Assembly (NCBI GenBank): GCA_027574665.1
Contig: CM050657.1
Span: forward strand, 25,770,700 to 25,834,699
DNA from: Rhynochetos jubatus
Taxonomy: Eukaryota; Chordata; Aves; Eurypygiformes; Rhynochetidae
Length of the DNA: 64,000 nucleotides
Reading direction: 5' to 3'
This document shows positions 37,868 to 49,989 of this stretch, in pieces (position 1 is the first letter of the stretch; the number at the start of each line of letters is the position of its first letter). Below the pieces are notes generated by a model. The model searched no databases. It worked only from the letters and a program-made list of their open reading frames with translations, and was not told the DNA's origin. The translations under genes were made by a program, and so were the position numbers.

Positions 37868-39639
37868 GATCTTAAAAAATGTCAGACATGTATAGGAAGG
37901 CACTGACAAAAATGTAGCATGTCCTGCATTTTGAAGTATTGTAATGACTGAAATGGCCTATAGAAATCTCTGTAGCGCTATGCTCCTGCATACTTATTTT
38001 CAGCCTGACACACTGAGAAATGAGATCTTTGGCATCGTCCGAAAACAGCTAAAATGGAGAAATCTGTTCCTGTTTGTTACAGACCCCAAGTGTAGGCAAA
38101 AGCAGTGAGCAGGACATATTTTCCTAGAACAGTTCTGTGCATTGTTGTGGAGAAGTGCATATGCTTTTAAATAAAGACAGAAGAAGCCCTGCCTATATGC
38201 TGAAATTTGGTACACTGTATGTTTTGTACAATGCAGTTTTGCTCTGAGCTCCAGTTTTTTTTGTTTTGATTTGGAATGTAGGATATTCTCTCCTGTTAGT
38301 TCCCAGATAGCCCGCAGGCAGTAAAATTAGAAGTGGCCAACATGCAAGAAAACATACTGTAATTAAAAGCTGTTCCCTCCCAATTTCCTCTGTGGATTTC
38401 AGTAAGAAAAATGTTAAGACTAAACTCTTGAGCAAAGCTGATTTTTTACTGTTTTTTCCATCTCTAAATGTACAAAAGTCTTAATTTGTCATTGACAGCA
38501 GTAATAGAAATTGCTGGTTTTAATTGAAGAAAAACTCTCCTGATATTTTCTTCTAGAAGTCAGAGAACACCTAACCCTGAACCTACACACCTCTGAAATT
38601 TCAGAGGTTTAGAGCTGAACCAGGCTGTCAACTTCGCATCTGGTCCATATCAACATAATAAACCAATCTAAAGGGGGAAAAAAAAAAAAGCTGGTTTAGA
38701 AATGCTGTATATATTAAAACTCATTTCATTCATACCCTTTGGAGGTTATGCATTTCTCCCTCTTCCAAGAGCCTCAGATTGTGCAACTTGCTCTCTGACA
38801 AGTGGAGTTAGCCTAAGCAGTCTGAAGCTGTAGGCTTTTTAGAGGTGGGTAGTTTTGTCCTGAAGAGTACAGGCACATGTCTACGGATTGTATCCTTCAA
38901 AGGGCTGTCCTGATGAAAGGAACTTGAGGACTTCAGTATGCTTTTAATGATTTGCGTTCTCTTGCAACTGATGCTGTGGTAGTGTTTGCACGTACTGCAG
39001 CCCAGGCCCCTTGCAGTAGAGAGTAAAGAGGCAGTGAAGATTGGCCAGTGTTTATCGGCTGTGATGGGGTAGTGTTCCTCATTAAGGAAATGATGAAAGA
39101 CTGAAAAGAGCTATGAAGGTCAAGTCCTACACATTATATATATATATGTGTGTGTATTTTTTTCCTCTCCTGGAATAAGAAGAAGCAGTCCTTTCAAATA
39201 CCTGTCTGTTCATCAGACAGCTATTTATGCCTAAGCATATACAATCATTTGGGTCTTATTGCTGTTAGATCCATGCTATTATTCATACGTACTTATTTAT
39301 TAAGGCCTTTTTTTTTCACAAAAGGCATAACTAGAGAAGCCACAGAGGTTGTAAGGAGGAGGTTACCTACTTACCTCTGCTAAACAACAATTCATTAAGG
39401 CGAGCTGGATTTCTGTAGGCTAAACATTAGCCTACTTTATTCTGCCTATGCTTAGTGCATACCAAGTATAGCGGAACTCATCTAGGGGGAAATACAGGCG
39501 CAAATAAAGATGGGAGCTGGGGAGACAGGCTGTGAGAAAACCCTTACAAATGTTTCTATGAGTCTTTGCATGCAGATGGAGCAAAATTCAAGAGCCCATC
39601 CATATATGAGCAACTAGAAGTAAACCCAACATAAACATT
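37868..39639. other. Unique noncoding sequence
   Basis: No gene is supported. An A13 run lies at about 38680-38692 and a TA/TG run at 39133-39158. Confidence 0.55.
39133..39158. repeat. Short (TA)n(TG)n microsatellite
   Basis: About seven TA units followed by a few TG units. Simple sequence only. Confidence 0.85.
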
Positions 39640-39830
39640 CTTGCACAATTAATCAATAAACGATTATGTCTTCATTAGCAAGGTAGCATTTTGTGTTATT
39701 GATATTAAAGAACGACTTTTTGTGTTGGGTCTTCCTGCAATTGTAATCGATGAATAAAACCACATGGGCTGAAATTGTTGTCTTTTAATAAATATAATCT
39801 TGATTGGATGGTTTTATTTTTCTTGCATTC
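39640..39830. promoter_or_regulatory. Candidate conserved noncoding element, HOX/PBX-like sites
   Basis: Contains caattaatcaataaacgatt, tgtaatcgatgaataaaacc, cttttaataaatataatc and cttgattggatgg. The words atcaataaacgatt and atcgatgaataaa resemble PBX/HOX composite sites, and tttaataaa resembles posterior HOX/CDX sites. The density over 190 bases is notable but not proof. The same AATAAA words could be read as polyadenylation signals, though no upstream exon is evident. Confidence 0.25.
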
Positions 39831-42800
39831 CTTTCAGCCACATCTCCTATTAAGCCATAAAATATTGAGCATATATTATTTCACAAGTCTCAATTATGAC
39901 TCATACTGGACACTGCATGTATGAGACAGTAGCAAAACGATGAAGCTATATTGGGGTATGTGTATCACTTAGGGTTATTTTAAGAGTGGATTTTGACTTG
40001 TGTCATTCATAGTTTAAATATGACTTGTTCAATAACATGTTTAGATGTAATTAGATAATTTACTGTCGATTGACAGGTCTTTTGTGACTGAGACCCAATT
40101 TTAGCTCTGCATACCAAGGAGCTTGCCAAGGAAAAGTAACCCCTTTTACTCAGTAAGGAAGGATAATGGATAACTTCTGGAATTAAGTGAAAAATTGAAT
40201 CCAGCTTCCTGTGTGCATTTTAGGTCCCACACTGGGATTACAGAACCAGCTCTGAACTGCTTGTCTGCTGACAATAAAGATTTTATGTGTGTCATGTTAA
40301 ATTTTCAAAAAAGTTCTTGAATCAAAAAGGTCATTTTTACATTGAGTCCAGGCTGTTTGTTTAGGAATTTAAGTGCTTTGCACTGACTTGTCTTCTCTGT
40401 GGGACTCAAGTTTATGTAGCCATTTTAGAGAAAAATGGTGATATACCAGTTTAAGGAAAGGAGAGAAAGAAAATAAGGTCATATATAAACAGAATTTCAA
40501 AGTGTTAGCCTACTTTCCATCATTAAGAATTTATCCACTGCAGAGCTCTTATTGGCCAAAAGCTTGTTTGCTGATGAGTTCACTACAAGAGGAATTTTAT
40601 AAACACAGGAATCATGGCATTTCGTTACATTATTATATATTAATATCTATCTATATATCTGTGTATGTATAAGCAATGCTTAATCTGTATCTTTACCAAT
40701 GAAGGTGCTTCTGCCCTTGGGATGAGACAGCAAATAAAAGTAAAGATGCTTTTTCATGTATTCTACATTTTTAAATATTTATGTGTTCTCTTCTGTGGCA
40801 CATAACCTATTGCATTATAGGTCATCTTTACTGTAGAGTGTTTCATTCTGAGAACTGCTTGACTGTGGCATGCAATCACTGGGAGCACGCATGTGACATT
40901 CCTGCAAAAAGGATATGCCATCATTTCTAATCTGTGCGTATAAATGGATCATGCAAGACTTAAGACCTGCATGACTATCCACTTTGAAAAATTTTAGAAG
41001 TCTGTATTAAAAGCTTCTTCATTTTAATACAGCACGCTCCCACAGAGACTTTCTGCAGTGCTCCATTAATCAAGAACAGCTTCATTAATCAAGATATAGT
41101 CTGAATTTTTGAAAACACATTTAAATTAAATATTCAGTCCTGCCAGACTATATTTTCTAAAGTATTTAGTTAGAACTGTGTGAAACTCTCAGTCAAGAGA
41201 AGATCAGTTGATCTTAACACAGACTTCAAAATAGGGTGTCTTAACTTTGAATTTTAGGTTCCTTTTGGTATGAGACAGATTTACAATCTTTCTATTTGTA
41301 AAGGATTTATGTATTTTATATAAAATCCCGTGTGTACTGATCGAAGAATATTTTCTTTGAATTCCACCGTGTGAATTCCACAAGAAAATAACCAGGCAGC
41401 CCTGTGATGTGATATTGTTACCAGACTCTCACTTAACTACTCATTTGCCTTTTAACTTGGTCGTGGGAACAGTAATTTACTAATCTAATTCAATGCATTT
41501 GTTGCCTTTAGAGATCAATCCTGCTTCAAGCAAAGTCAATAACAAAACTGTATTGATTTTCTGGGACAAGAGCAGCCCCTTTACACATGAGTGAGACCTT
41601 ATACCATCATATTTTTTGTATAATTGCTGAAATATTTACCAATGTTTTTGTCCAGCACAGATCCTGACATACTTTGTAAAAGAAAATTCAGAAGGCAGCT
41701 GGCTTTCCCAAAGTGCTCTAACAGGTCAAACATACACCCAGGATTTCCAGTCCACTGAACCACGGTGCACAGTTTGAACACTGTGGCATGAAGAGGTAGA
41801 TTACCAAATATGTTGTTAGTATACTTGATAATTATTGCTTTCAACCACTGAAAAGACTATTTCTTCCTTCCCAGGCATAGATAAGGGCTGAAGTTTCCAG
41901 AAGATCTCAAATATAGTGTAAACCAAGTATTTTTGGGAGGAAGCCTAGTTTAGTATAAGAACAGTCATCCCCTTTGCAAAGGAATAGGAACTATCTTACA
42001 GTCTATGCTATTAAATGTACTGTACATCCAGATTCTTGTTGGAGTCAAAACTATGAAGAAATGAGGGACTGAGAATTTTTTCATGGTGTTGATGCTACGT
42101 CCTTCTTGTATTCTGTCTCTAGTTCGGTTCTAGGGAATGGCAACGAGCACATAACTATTCTAAAACCTATCAGTTGTATCTGTAAAGGCATTCACAGTAA
42201 TACATAGAATAATTCGGGAGCTCTTATTCCTTAAGATACAAACAGAAGGTAATAGATAGAGATACGTAAGAGTTAGTAAAGAAACTGCTGGTGGAAATTA
42301 AGTGAAATTCAAATAGACCAAGTCATATGGTGAGTAGCCTAAGTTAATAGGAGATACCTGAACTGCTATCTTAGTGTATAGAGCTGAAGAGGAAAAGACC
42401 TATCAGTAAAACATTCTTTAGACTCTCCCTGTTGGGATTACTGTGAGCAGAAATCCTGGATATGGTAATTAAAAACTTTAAACAAAGAATATGCAAAATA
42501 TAGAGAAAAGCATGTAGGCTGGGAATTGAGTCAATTAGAATGCATACAGAATGAGATTTGTCTACAGTCTAGCAGCTTTTATCTGAACTGCCTCAGCTCT
42601 GTTTCAGTGACTGGGAAATGATTCATAAACCATTCCAACATTTCTGATCAGGGCCTTATAGAATGAACAACAATGCACAACCTCTGTATCTTCAAACAAC
42701 CCTAGGTTTAGTAAACTGTACGTATTGTACCCCCTGAAGGTCTCGTATGCTGTTTCAGTTTAATTAGTCTGTTAAAAAAACCCAAACCTGTTCTTCACAT

Positions 42801-44286
42801 TTATAAACAGACAGTTTTCTGTGGGTTTTTTGTGTGAAGAAAATTCATAGCTTCACCCTGTCTCCACTTTTTTTTGTGTGTGTGTGTGGGCAGCTAAACT
42901 GTGTTTGAAACTACCCTTTATTTTATAGAAATTAGTTGTATCCAGTAAAATAACTCTTCCAAATAACATTTTAAATATAAAGGTCTTGCTGATGTGTGGC
43001 TAAATATTATGAGAACTAATTTATTAAGAACAGAACCAGTAATCTCTTTACTAGAGAATCCTACAGCTTTATCACGTTGTTCTGTGTTAAAGTAATGATG
43101 TATCAAGCTCCACATTAGTCAGTGAGCAAGAAACCCTTAGGGTAATTGAAATGAAACAATTTAATGTACAGAGTACCTGGCAAAAAATTACAAGGCTAGA
43201 CAAGAATGTTGCTACGCTGGAGGTCTGTAACCACAGTCTCCAGGAGCCATGAGTCTTTGCCATATGAGCAGTTGTTACGGACACTTCTTCCTTGTAGCAA
43301 AAGATCTTCTGTCTAAGTATATGGGTTGTGTTACCTAAGCGGTATAATGTATTTCAAAATTTATATTTGAAAGTGTCTACACAAGACAGCTTTATTAATG
43401 TAGCTCAGCATGGGACATTGAAAATGTCTCTTATTTAAACTTTGATGTGCAAAACGCTTATTTCAGAATCAGAGAATAAAGGTAACGCTTAAAAAATAAA
43501 TTGATTAATAGTAAATAAATGTCAAAATGCCAGAAGGTGTGTTCTGGCAAGATTTCTGTACATTTAAACTGGTAGGTTTAACAAAACTAGTGAAGGACCT
43601 GGATAATCAAGTTTGTTGAAAAATAATTTTTGCAAAGAATTTTAATAGACCCTTTTATGAGTTTGTATTTGCTTGTTCCACACTTGTAACTGCCTGGCTT
43701 CCCAAAGCAATGGAGATAAGTTTTCACAAGCTAAATTACAACTATAAAGTTTAAATTTATTTTGTTTGCTGTAAATAAATAGCTTTATCTGTGAATCAGA
43801 GAACAAGTGACAATGAAATTAGATTATATCTGTTTCTCTCTCAGGTTTCATTCCTAAATCCTAATTAGAAAATGTGTTTGCCACGAAATTTCCTTGTAAA
43901 ATGTCAAATGTGCCAGATTTTTAAAGAACAAAATTTGTGCCGCTAATTGCATGAATCATTTTATGTGTGGCAGTGGACAGGAGACAGAAATGGGACAATT
44001 TGTGAGAAAACATAACAGAAGAATGCAGACATTTTCTGTGCTTAAATAGTAGAACAAGACATAGAAAATGAATAAAGAGTATATGGAAAAAAAGAGTAAG
44101 TGTTAGGGCTCTGCTACTGTGCATCCTGTACAGGTCAAAACTGCACTCAGGTCTTCTTTGTCGGTTTCCTAAATATTTTGACACTTTGCATGCAGTGACA
44201 TTGCAGGTTCATTAAAACAATATTTGTTTCCCACATACCCTGCTACATCTCTGTATGTTATGCTTCATTGCAATTAAAGTTATATT
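39831..44286. other. Unique AT-rich noncoding sequence
   Basis: No gene is supported. Small TAT/ATC-rich runs occur at 40628-40668, a gaattccac direct repeat (with a short spacer) near 41360-41380 and a TG run at 42876-42888. The 81-codon minus frame at 41599-41844 has no recognised product. Confidence 0.55.
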
Positions 44287-44371
44287 TGTAGAGCTAGTAT
44301 GTGTAGAACTACACATGTTCTATATATACACATAGTATAGAACAACACTATATGTAGAACTAGTAGGCATG
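44287..44371. repeat. Degenerate direct and inverted repeat cluster
   Basis: Three related units begin tgtaga: 44287-44301, 44302-44317 and 44353-44371. The second forms a perfect 8-bp palindromic stem, atgtgtag (44299-44306) with ctacacat (44309-44316). A second stem pairs gttctata (44317-44324) with tatagaac (44336-44343). The cluster looks like local duplication and inversion of one short unit, with no known element ends. Confidence 0.7.
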
Positions 44372-46028
44372 TACAAGATAAACTACAGGTTCAATTATTT
44401 AGTCTTGTTTTATTGCTTCAGCTTTTGAAGACAGAGAAGCTGACTGACTATTGGAAATTACTCAGGAGTGGTAGATTGTGGTAGCAATTACTCTTACACC
44501 CTTGCCTGGAGTTCTCTCTCATGCTCCTTTTTAGCAAGTAGTATGTTCCTTTCATTGTTGATTTACAGCATGGAAATTCATGTGCTGAATCACCTTCAGC
44601 AGACATAATTTTGGAAGCACAGCATTTCTATGCTGATGCATCAGTTATATTAATGTTATGTATTGAATTAAATTATTATTATCAATATTACTTACTTACA
44701 TTTCTATCAGAGGCAACATTAATTCCCATATTAAAGTACATTTCAATATGTATGTCTGAAATATACTGTCAGATGTTGCCTAAGGTTATTCACCTCTTAA
44801 ATCCTAAAGCTTGAAATTTGTAGAATTGTTCTCTGTTAGAAGAAAGTTACAAACTTTTGTCAATAGAAGTAAGACCTACCTGGTATGATATTCTCTTTCA
44901 TGGGATCCTGAGTTTAAAAACACCAACAAAATCAGAAAGACCAAGCCTATGAGGAACAAAGCGTAGGGAAAACATGTTTTGATTCTGCAGTCCTCTCTTA
45001 ATGAGAGCTTCGCAGCCAGTAATGGGTTGTAGGGAGAAAAGTAGGGATCAGAAAGTCTCTAAAGTCAGATGTTTGTGTAATTGCTGTTCTTTTCACCAGG
45101 ATCTGTAGTTTAAATGCCAGAACAGTAACAGATGTGTTACCATCTTTAAATTTTACAGCTTTGTTTATAATTTCACTTTGTTAAAATTTTAATACTTTCA
45201 AGTACATCGTACAAGTGCATGTGGCGTAATTATTGCTAGAATTACTTAAAGGGGTTTTAAAGGATTCTTTTCTTTGCCGTTTCCTACAGGGAGCCTTTCA
45301 AATTCACTTTACTGATTCCAAACCATTTCAATTTCTACTTGTATAATTTTACAAGAAATATGACAAATGTAACTGTTTTCCCCATGTTTTATGTCCCTAA
45401 TGAGGAGCAAAAGGTCAAGAACTTTGGAATGGAAAGGGAAGCCAATTATTCTTGCTACCGTGCTTTGGAATATTGTTTGCAACTTGCACTCATTTTCTGC
45501 CAGCAGGATTACAGGACAGTTAATTTCCTTAGAAAGTTTACGAGGCTCAAAGGATTGTTTTTTGATGTGGGTTTTTTTTTTAATGTTTATGGTTCTTGAT
45601 TGAAATAGGCTCTGCAGTATTCCCTCCGTATATGTGCATGGGATATATCTAAAATTTAAAAAAAGCTGTTTAGAATATTTAGAGCTTGAGGGTTAGATTA
45701 TTTTTAAGGTCATTAGGTGCTTTAAGCTGCAGATAGATGTCTGACAGATTTTTAAAAGCGCTTATATGCCTACCTCATCAGTAGAGGTGATATGCCTAGA
45801 CTATGAGGTATTTGTTAAGATGCTAATTGCTTGTCTGCTTGTTAGGGACCTCAATTAGAAATCTGGTTCTAAATGTCATTAAGGGCTATGAAGGAAGGCA
45901 ATCAGTAGAAAATAAAGAATAGGTCAGAAAGAAAAACAGGTCAGTGCTATTATCAAACTTGATAAATTCTTCTCATGTTTGGTTTTGCATAACTGACTTC
46001 AAGTCTGGATAGTGAGAGAGTCAAGAGT
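44372..46028. other. Unique AT-rich noncoding sequence
   Basis: No gene is supported. Short frames at 44611-44814 and 45339-45603 match nothing I recognise. Confidence 0.55.
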
Positions 46029-46121
46029 GGTGCGGGTTGGACGGGACCTTTAGAGATCATCTAGTCCCCCTTGCCATAGGCTGAGACACCTTTCACTAGA
46101 CCAGGTTTCTCAAAGCCCTGT
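46029..46121 (-). mobile_element. Old CR1 3' fragment, antisense
   Basis: The plus strand shows gggttggacgggacctttag, agatcatctagtcccccttg and a gagacacctttcactagacc stretch. These correspond in reverse to the conserved CR1 3' region. The terminal octamer repeats are missing and the match is weaker than in the copy at 46680, so it looks older. Only about 90 bases remain. Confidence 0.8.
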
Positions 46122-46679
46122 GGTATAAGAAAAAAGATGAGTAAGAGCTGTCTTTCCCCATATACTGGTTGGTGGATTTTTCCCTATGTAAAGAGAAAGG
46201 TGAGAAGTCAGGGACCTGCTTTTGAAAATACTAGCCCTGGCTTCTGTTTAAGTAGGGCTTGTCAGCTCTCACAAACACATTGGCCAAGTCTGTGTGGTAG
46301 GTCGTCACTCGAGCCATTTCAGTCTGTGATGATCCCAGAACTGGAAATACTGGGACATGTAGGATCAGATAATTAATCTTTCTGGCCATGGCCAAACACC
46401 TGTGCTACTAAATATCCTAATGGTTTTAAGCCCTCAGACACACCCCATAGTGCTTTGTAATGCCAAAGGGGAGATGGGGACAAGGACAACACTCACGATA
46501 CCTCTGCTGCTCACGTGCCATATCATCCAGATGGAAGTCATGCTTCAGTTGCCAGTGAACGGCATTCATGGGCTTCTCTAATATGCTCCATTGAATGCTT
46601 TCAACATGCCCTTACGGCCTAGGCGTCTGAGACTCAGTTTTGAAGATCATCTAGGTTCAAATATAATAAAGGGGTTTAA
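46122..46679. other. Unique sequence between two CR1 copies
   Basis: No gene is supported. The 79-codon frame at 46137-46376 has no recognised domain. Confidence 0.5.
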
Positions 46680-47290
46680 TCATAGAATCGTAGAATGGTT
46701 TAGGTTGGAAGGGATCTTAAAGGTCACATAGTTCCAACCCCCCTGCCATGGCCAGGGACACCCTTCACTAGACTAGATGAGCTCAAAGCCATCCAGCCTG
46801 GCCTTGCACACTTCCAGGGATGGGGCATCCACAATGTCTCTGTGCAACCTGTTCCAGTGCCTCCTCACCCTCTCAGTGAAGAATTTTTTCCAGATATCCA
46901 ATCTAAATCTTCCCGCTTTCAATTTAAACCCATTAACCCTTGTCCTGTCACCACATGATCTTTTAAAAAGTCCCCCCTCCACTTTCCTGTTGACACCTTC
47001 AGGTACTGAAAGGTGCTATAATGTCTCCCCGAGCCTTCCCTTCTCCAGGCTGAACAAGCCCAATTCTCTCAGCCTATCCCCATAGCAGAGGGGTTCCAGA
47101 CCCCTGGTCATCTTTGAGGCTTCCTCTGGACTTGTTCCAACCCATTGATATCCCTCTTATGTTGAGGGCCCCCGAGCTGGATGCAGAATTCCAGGTGGAG
47201 GTCTCACGAGAACAGAGCAGAGGGGTAGATTCACCTCCCTCAACCTGCTGGCCACGCTTCTGTGGATACAGCCCACTCTGTTTTAGCCAT
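46680..47290 (-). mobile_element. CR1 LINE, 3' part with ORF2 C-terminus, antisense
   Basis: Plus-strand tcatagaatcgtagaatgg is the reversed CR1 terminus. On the minus strand, the frame at 46773-46982 still reads a CR1 ORF2 C-terminal segment containing GRFRLDIWKKFFTERV, HWNRLHRDIVDAPSLEV and CKARLDGF. Further in, the plus strand shows cctcaacctgctggccacgc, matching the reversed upstream part of CR1. No endonuclease or reverse-transcriptase domain is present. The inner limit near 47290 is uncertain, because 47290-47345 does not clearly match. It is 5'-truncated and inactive. Confidence 0.92.
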
Positions 47291-47724
47291 GTATTGAGCA
47301 GCCCTTTAATAGAACCAATAACCTTCAGCTGGAGTCCCTCTCCATGGGCTGTGGTGGAGATGGGAAAGAGCAAGGAGGCATTTAAGACTCTTCAATCTTT
47401 CTTCCCCAGATGACTAAAGACTGCAGAGATCTGCCTGGGATTGGCAGCCCTGCACCCTGTATAATCTGCAATGCGGTTTTCATTTGCCTTTGGACTGAAA
47501 GTGAAGGTTGTGACTCCCATTTATCTTCAGTTTACTTTAAAGGTAAAATACAGGCACAGTTGAAGAACAAAGAGAGGAATGCTTGCTGTCATGTGCTAGG
47601 GTCTGTTCTTTTTGTTCCATGTATCTTGCATTATTTTGTGGCACAGAGATTCCTGCAGAAGGTGGAGTGTGCTCCCAGTTAAGGGTAGATCACTGTTGTC
47701 ACCAGAGCACTCTGTAGTGAGGGG
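47291..47724. other. Unclassified sequence next to CR1
   Basis: No gene is supported. The part up to about 47345 may be the diverged continuation of the CR1 copy. The rest shows no recognised repeat. Confidence 0.4.
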
Positions 47725-47810
47725 GATAGTTGGGAGTCAAACCCACATCTCAGACGAGGTTTCTTTCCATTTTCCAGACCGAGTGCTCATATCTACTCAG
47801 TTGCAATATA
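47725..47810 (-). repeat. Possible tRNA-derived SINE head, antisense
   Basis: The plus strand reads ttgggagtcaaacccacatc, then tccagaccgagtgctcatat and ctactcag. In reverse this resembles the tRNA-like 5' part of MIR-type SINEs, where a B-box-like ggttcaaatccc follows a gagcacgg...ggctctgga segment. It is too diverged to be a functional tRNA: no full cloverleaf is visible. Confidence is limited. Confidence 0.33.
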
Positions 47811-49963
47811 AAATCTGGAGTCTGAATCTTCTTGCTGAACTATGAGTGAAAATGTGTTATAGATTGAGACTCTCTGTGAACATCCGCAGAAGAGCAAAGA
47901 TATCTGGATTCTGCTTACTTTTAGAATACTGAAGAATTCAGCATATCTGCAAAAGACACACTGTGCCAGGGAATGAGACGAGGCCTGGAAGGAGGAATGG
48001 TCTTTGAATGAAATCCTTCTGCCAATGGAAGCACTTTGAGACTTGTGATACATAAGCCCTACAAAACTGCTTATCAGAGTAATTTATTTCCAGTAGTTAT
48101 TTAATAGTGATGCAGAACATTAATTTTTGTTCTACTTTTTCATTAAGTGCATACTCATTTTCATGCATGTTCACAGACATTAGCTTTTCAGTTTCCTCGT
48201 TTGATACCCTCTAATATTAACCTGATATGCCAGGTGGCCAGTAAAAACACATGGTTCCATCAGACTGCAACAGAGCTGCTTCATGGACTACTAATTCTTC
48301 TCTTCCATTGCTGAGTCCTCTTTCTTCTATCACATGTCATTTCCAAAGTCCATGGCTTATCTGAAAATGAATACACTTAAATGTTAAAGCCATCTGGGGA
48401 TTTCCACAGTCCCTCTGTTCTTTCAGTTTTAAAAAAATTTTCTCTCACCTAGATGCCTCTGTGCCTAAGTAAAATAGTTCTAATAGTCCTAGAAATATCA
48501 ATTGGTTGTCCAGCTTTTAATACGTCCGTTGCTTTACATGCTTCCAATTTAAATGTGATTGATATGAATCTGTTCTAAACTTTACATGTTCCTTATTCAC
48601 CTAATGTTTTTCTGACTTTAACAAAACCAAAAATAATTTAGAACATTTGAAAACAAGCATTTAGAGAAATCACTAGGTGAATGTGGCTATTTAAGTACTA
48701 TACCAACCAATTCAGGCAAATAAGAGTGTTTCTTTCTGAAATAGCGTGGTACATTGGGTAGAGATTTTGTCTGCAGGGGAGACCATTACATGAGATGCAT
48801 GCTGTGGTAGAATTAAGCAAACTTCAGGCTGTGATTCACTGACAGAACAGAAAATTGTATCCTCTAAGATCTGAGATCTAGAGTTTATATATAAAGAAAG
48901 AAATAAGCTCTCTCTGATTAAAGACTGTGCAGGTATCCCTCTGTGATGTGACTAAGCTCAGTCATCAATGAACTTAATTCCTATGATCCAAAACCTATGC
49001 TGATTTACTCTGGTGTAAATGAACAGAAGTTCCAGAGCAACTCTAGTTATATTTTGGTGTAATAGAGAGCATAAACCTCTGTAATGGCAGCACAATATGG
49101 CAGGATTTTGACTGCCACTTGCCTGCAAACGCTGTTTTGCTTGACCTTCAAATAGCACAGTCCCTTCCTAACAGTGTTTGCATTGCTCTTACTGAGTTAC
49201 AGTGTTTTATTTTTGTATTTGATTGTAGAGATACTACACTAAAGAGACTAGGAGATAAATGGACCAATAAATGGTAACTGATGACTTGAGAGGAGTTTAA
49301 CTAGCAGAGCCTAAGTAAAGCAGTGGAGTGATAGGAATGTTTCTGGTCCAGTGTTTTTTTGGTTTTACTGCCAGTGTGACAGATCAAAGTTTTCCTGTGA
49401 ATGGGGGTGGGAGAGAGATGGGTGGATATTGGTTCTTTGTTTGGTTTCAATTTAATTGGCTGGCTTAGGAGGATGCATTGTTTATTAGGCACAGACCACC
49501 ATCAAACAAACAAATAAATACAAAACTCCTGGCAATTGTTTCTGAACATTTCGGGTTTCTGTTTTTATGAGGGTTTTTTGTATCTCTAAAAACATGAGTA
49601 TAATTCTGGTTTTGGTTTCTGCAACCAAAAATCTGGAGTAGAGTTGCAGTGCCTTTTTTGTATATAGGATAAATTCCAGCTTTTCTTTGCAAAACATGCC
49701 TAATGAAACCCTGAGTAGGAATGCTGTACGATGAAGGAAGGCAATGCTATTCCCCTTTCAACCACAACTAGTGTCCAGACCAGATACTGTCCAGAGCAGC
49801 AGTTATGCACCTTAAACCCAAGCAAGAAAGTCTTACTTTGCCCTCACTTTCTCTCCCTGTCCACTGGCAGAGCACTCTCCTGTATTAAAACGATGTATGG
49901 TCTGTGCTCACCTTTCCTCACCTAAGGTAGGGAGGAATTTTAGCTTTCCTAGCATGGAAATAG
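47811..49963. other. Unique noncoding sequence
   Basis: No gene is supported. All frames are short and unrecognised. Confidence 0.55.
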
Positions 49964-49989
49964 ATCTATATACATGTGTGTATATAGAT
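49964..49989. repeat. Inverted repeat, 10-bp perfect arms
   Basis: The arms atctatatac (49964-49973) and gtatatagat (49980-49989) pair around a 6-base loop. AT-rich, so chance formation is quite likely. Confidence 0.65.

Noticed and set aside
47114-47413. Overlapping frames on both strands around 47.1-47.4 kb
   Set aside because: They fall in or beside the antisense CR1 copy and are explained by it.
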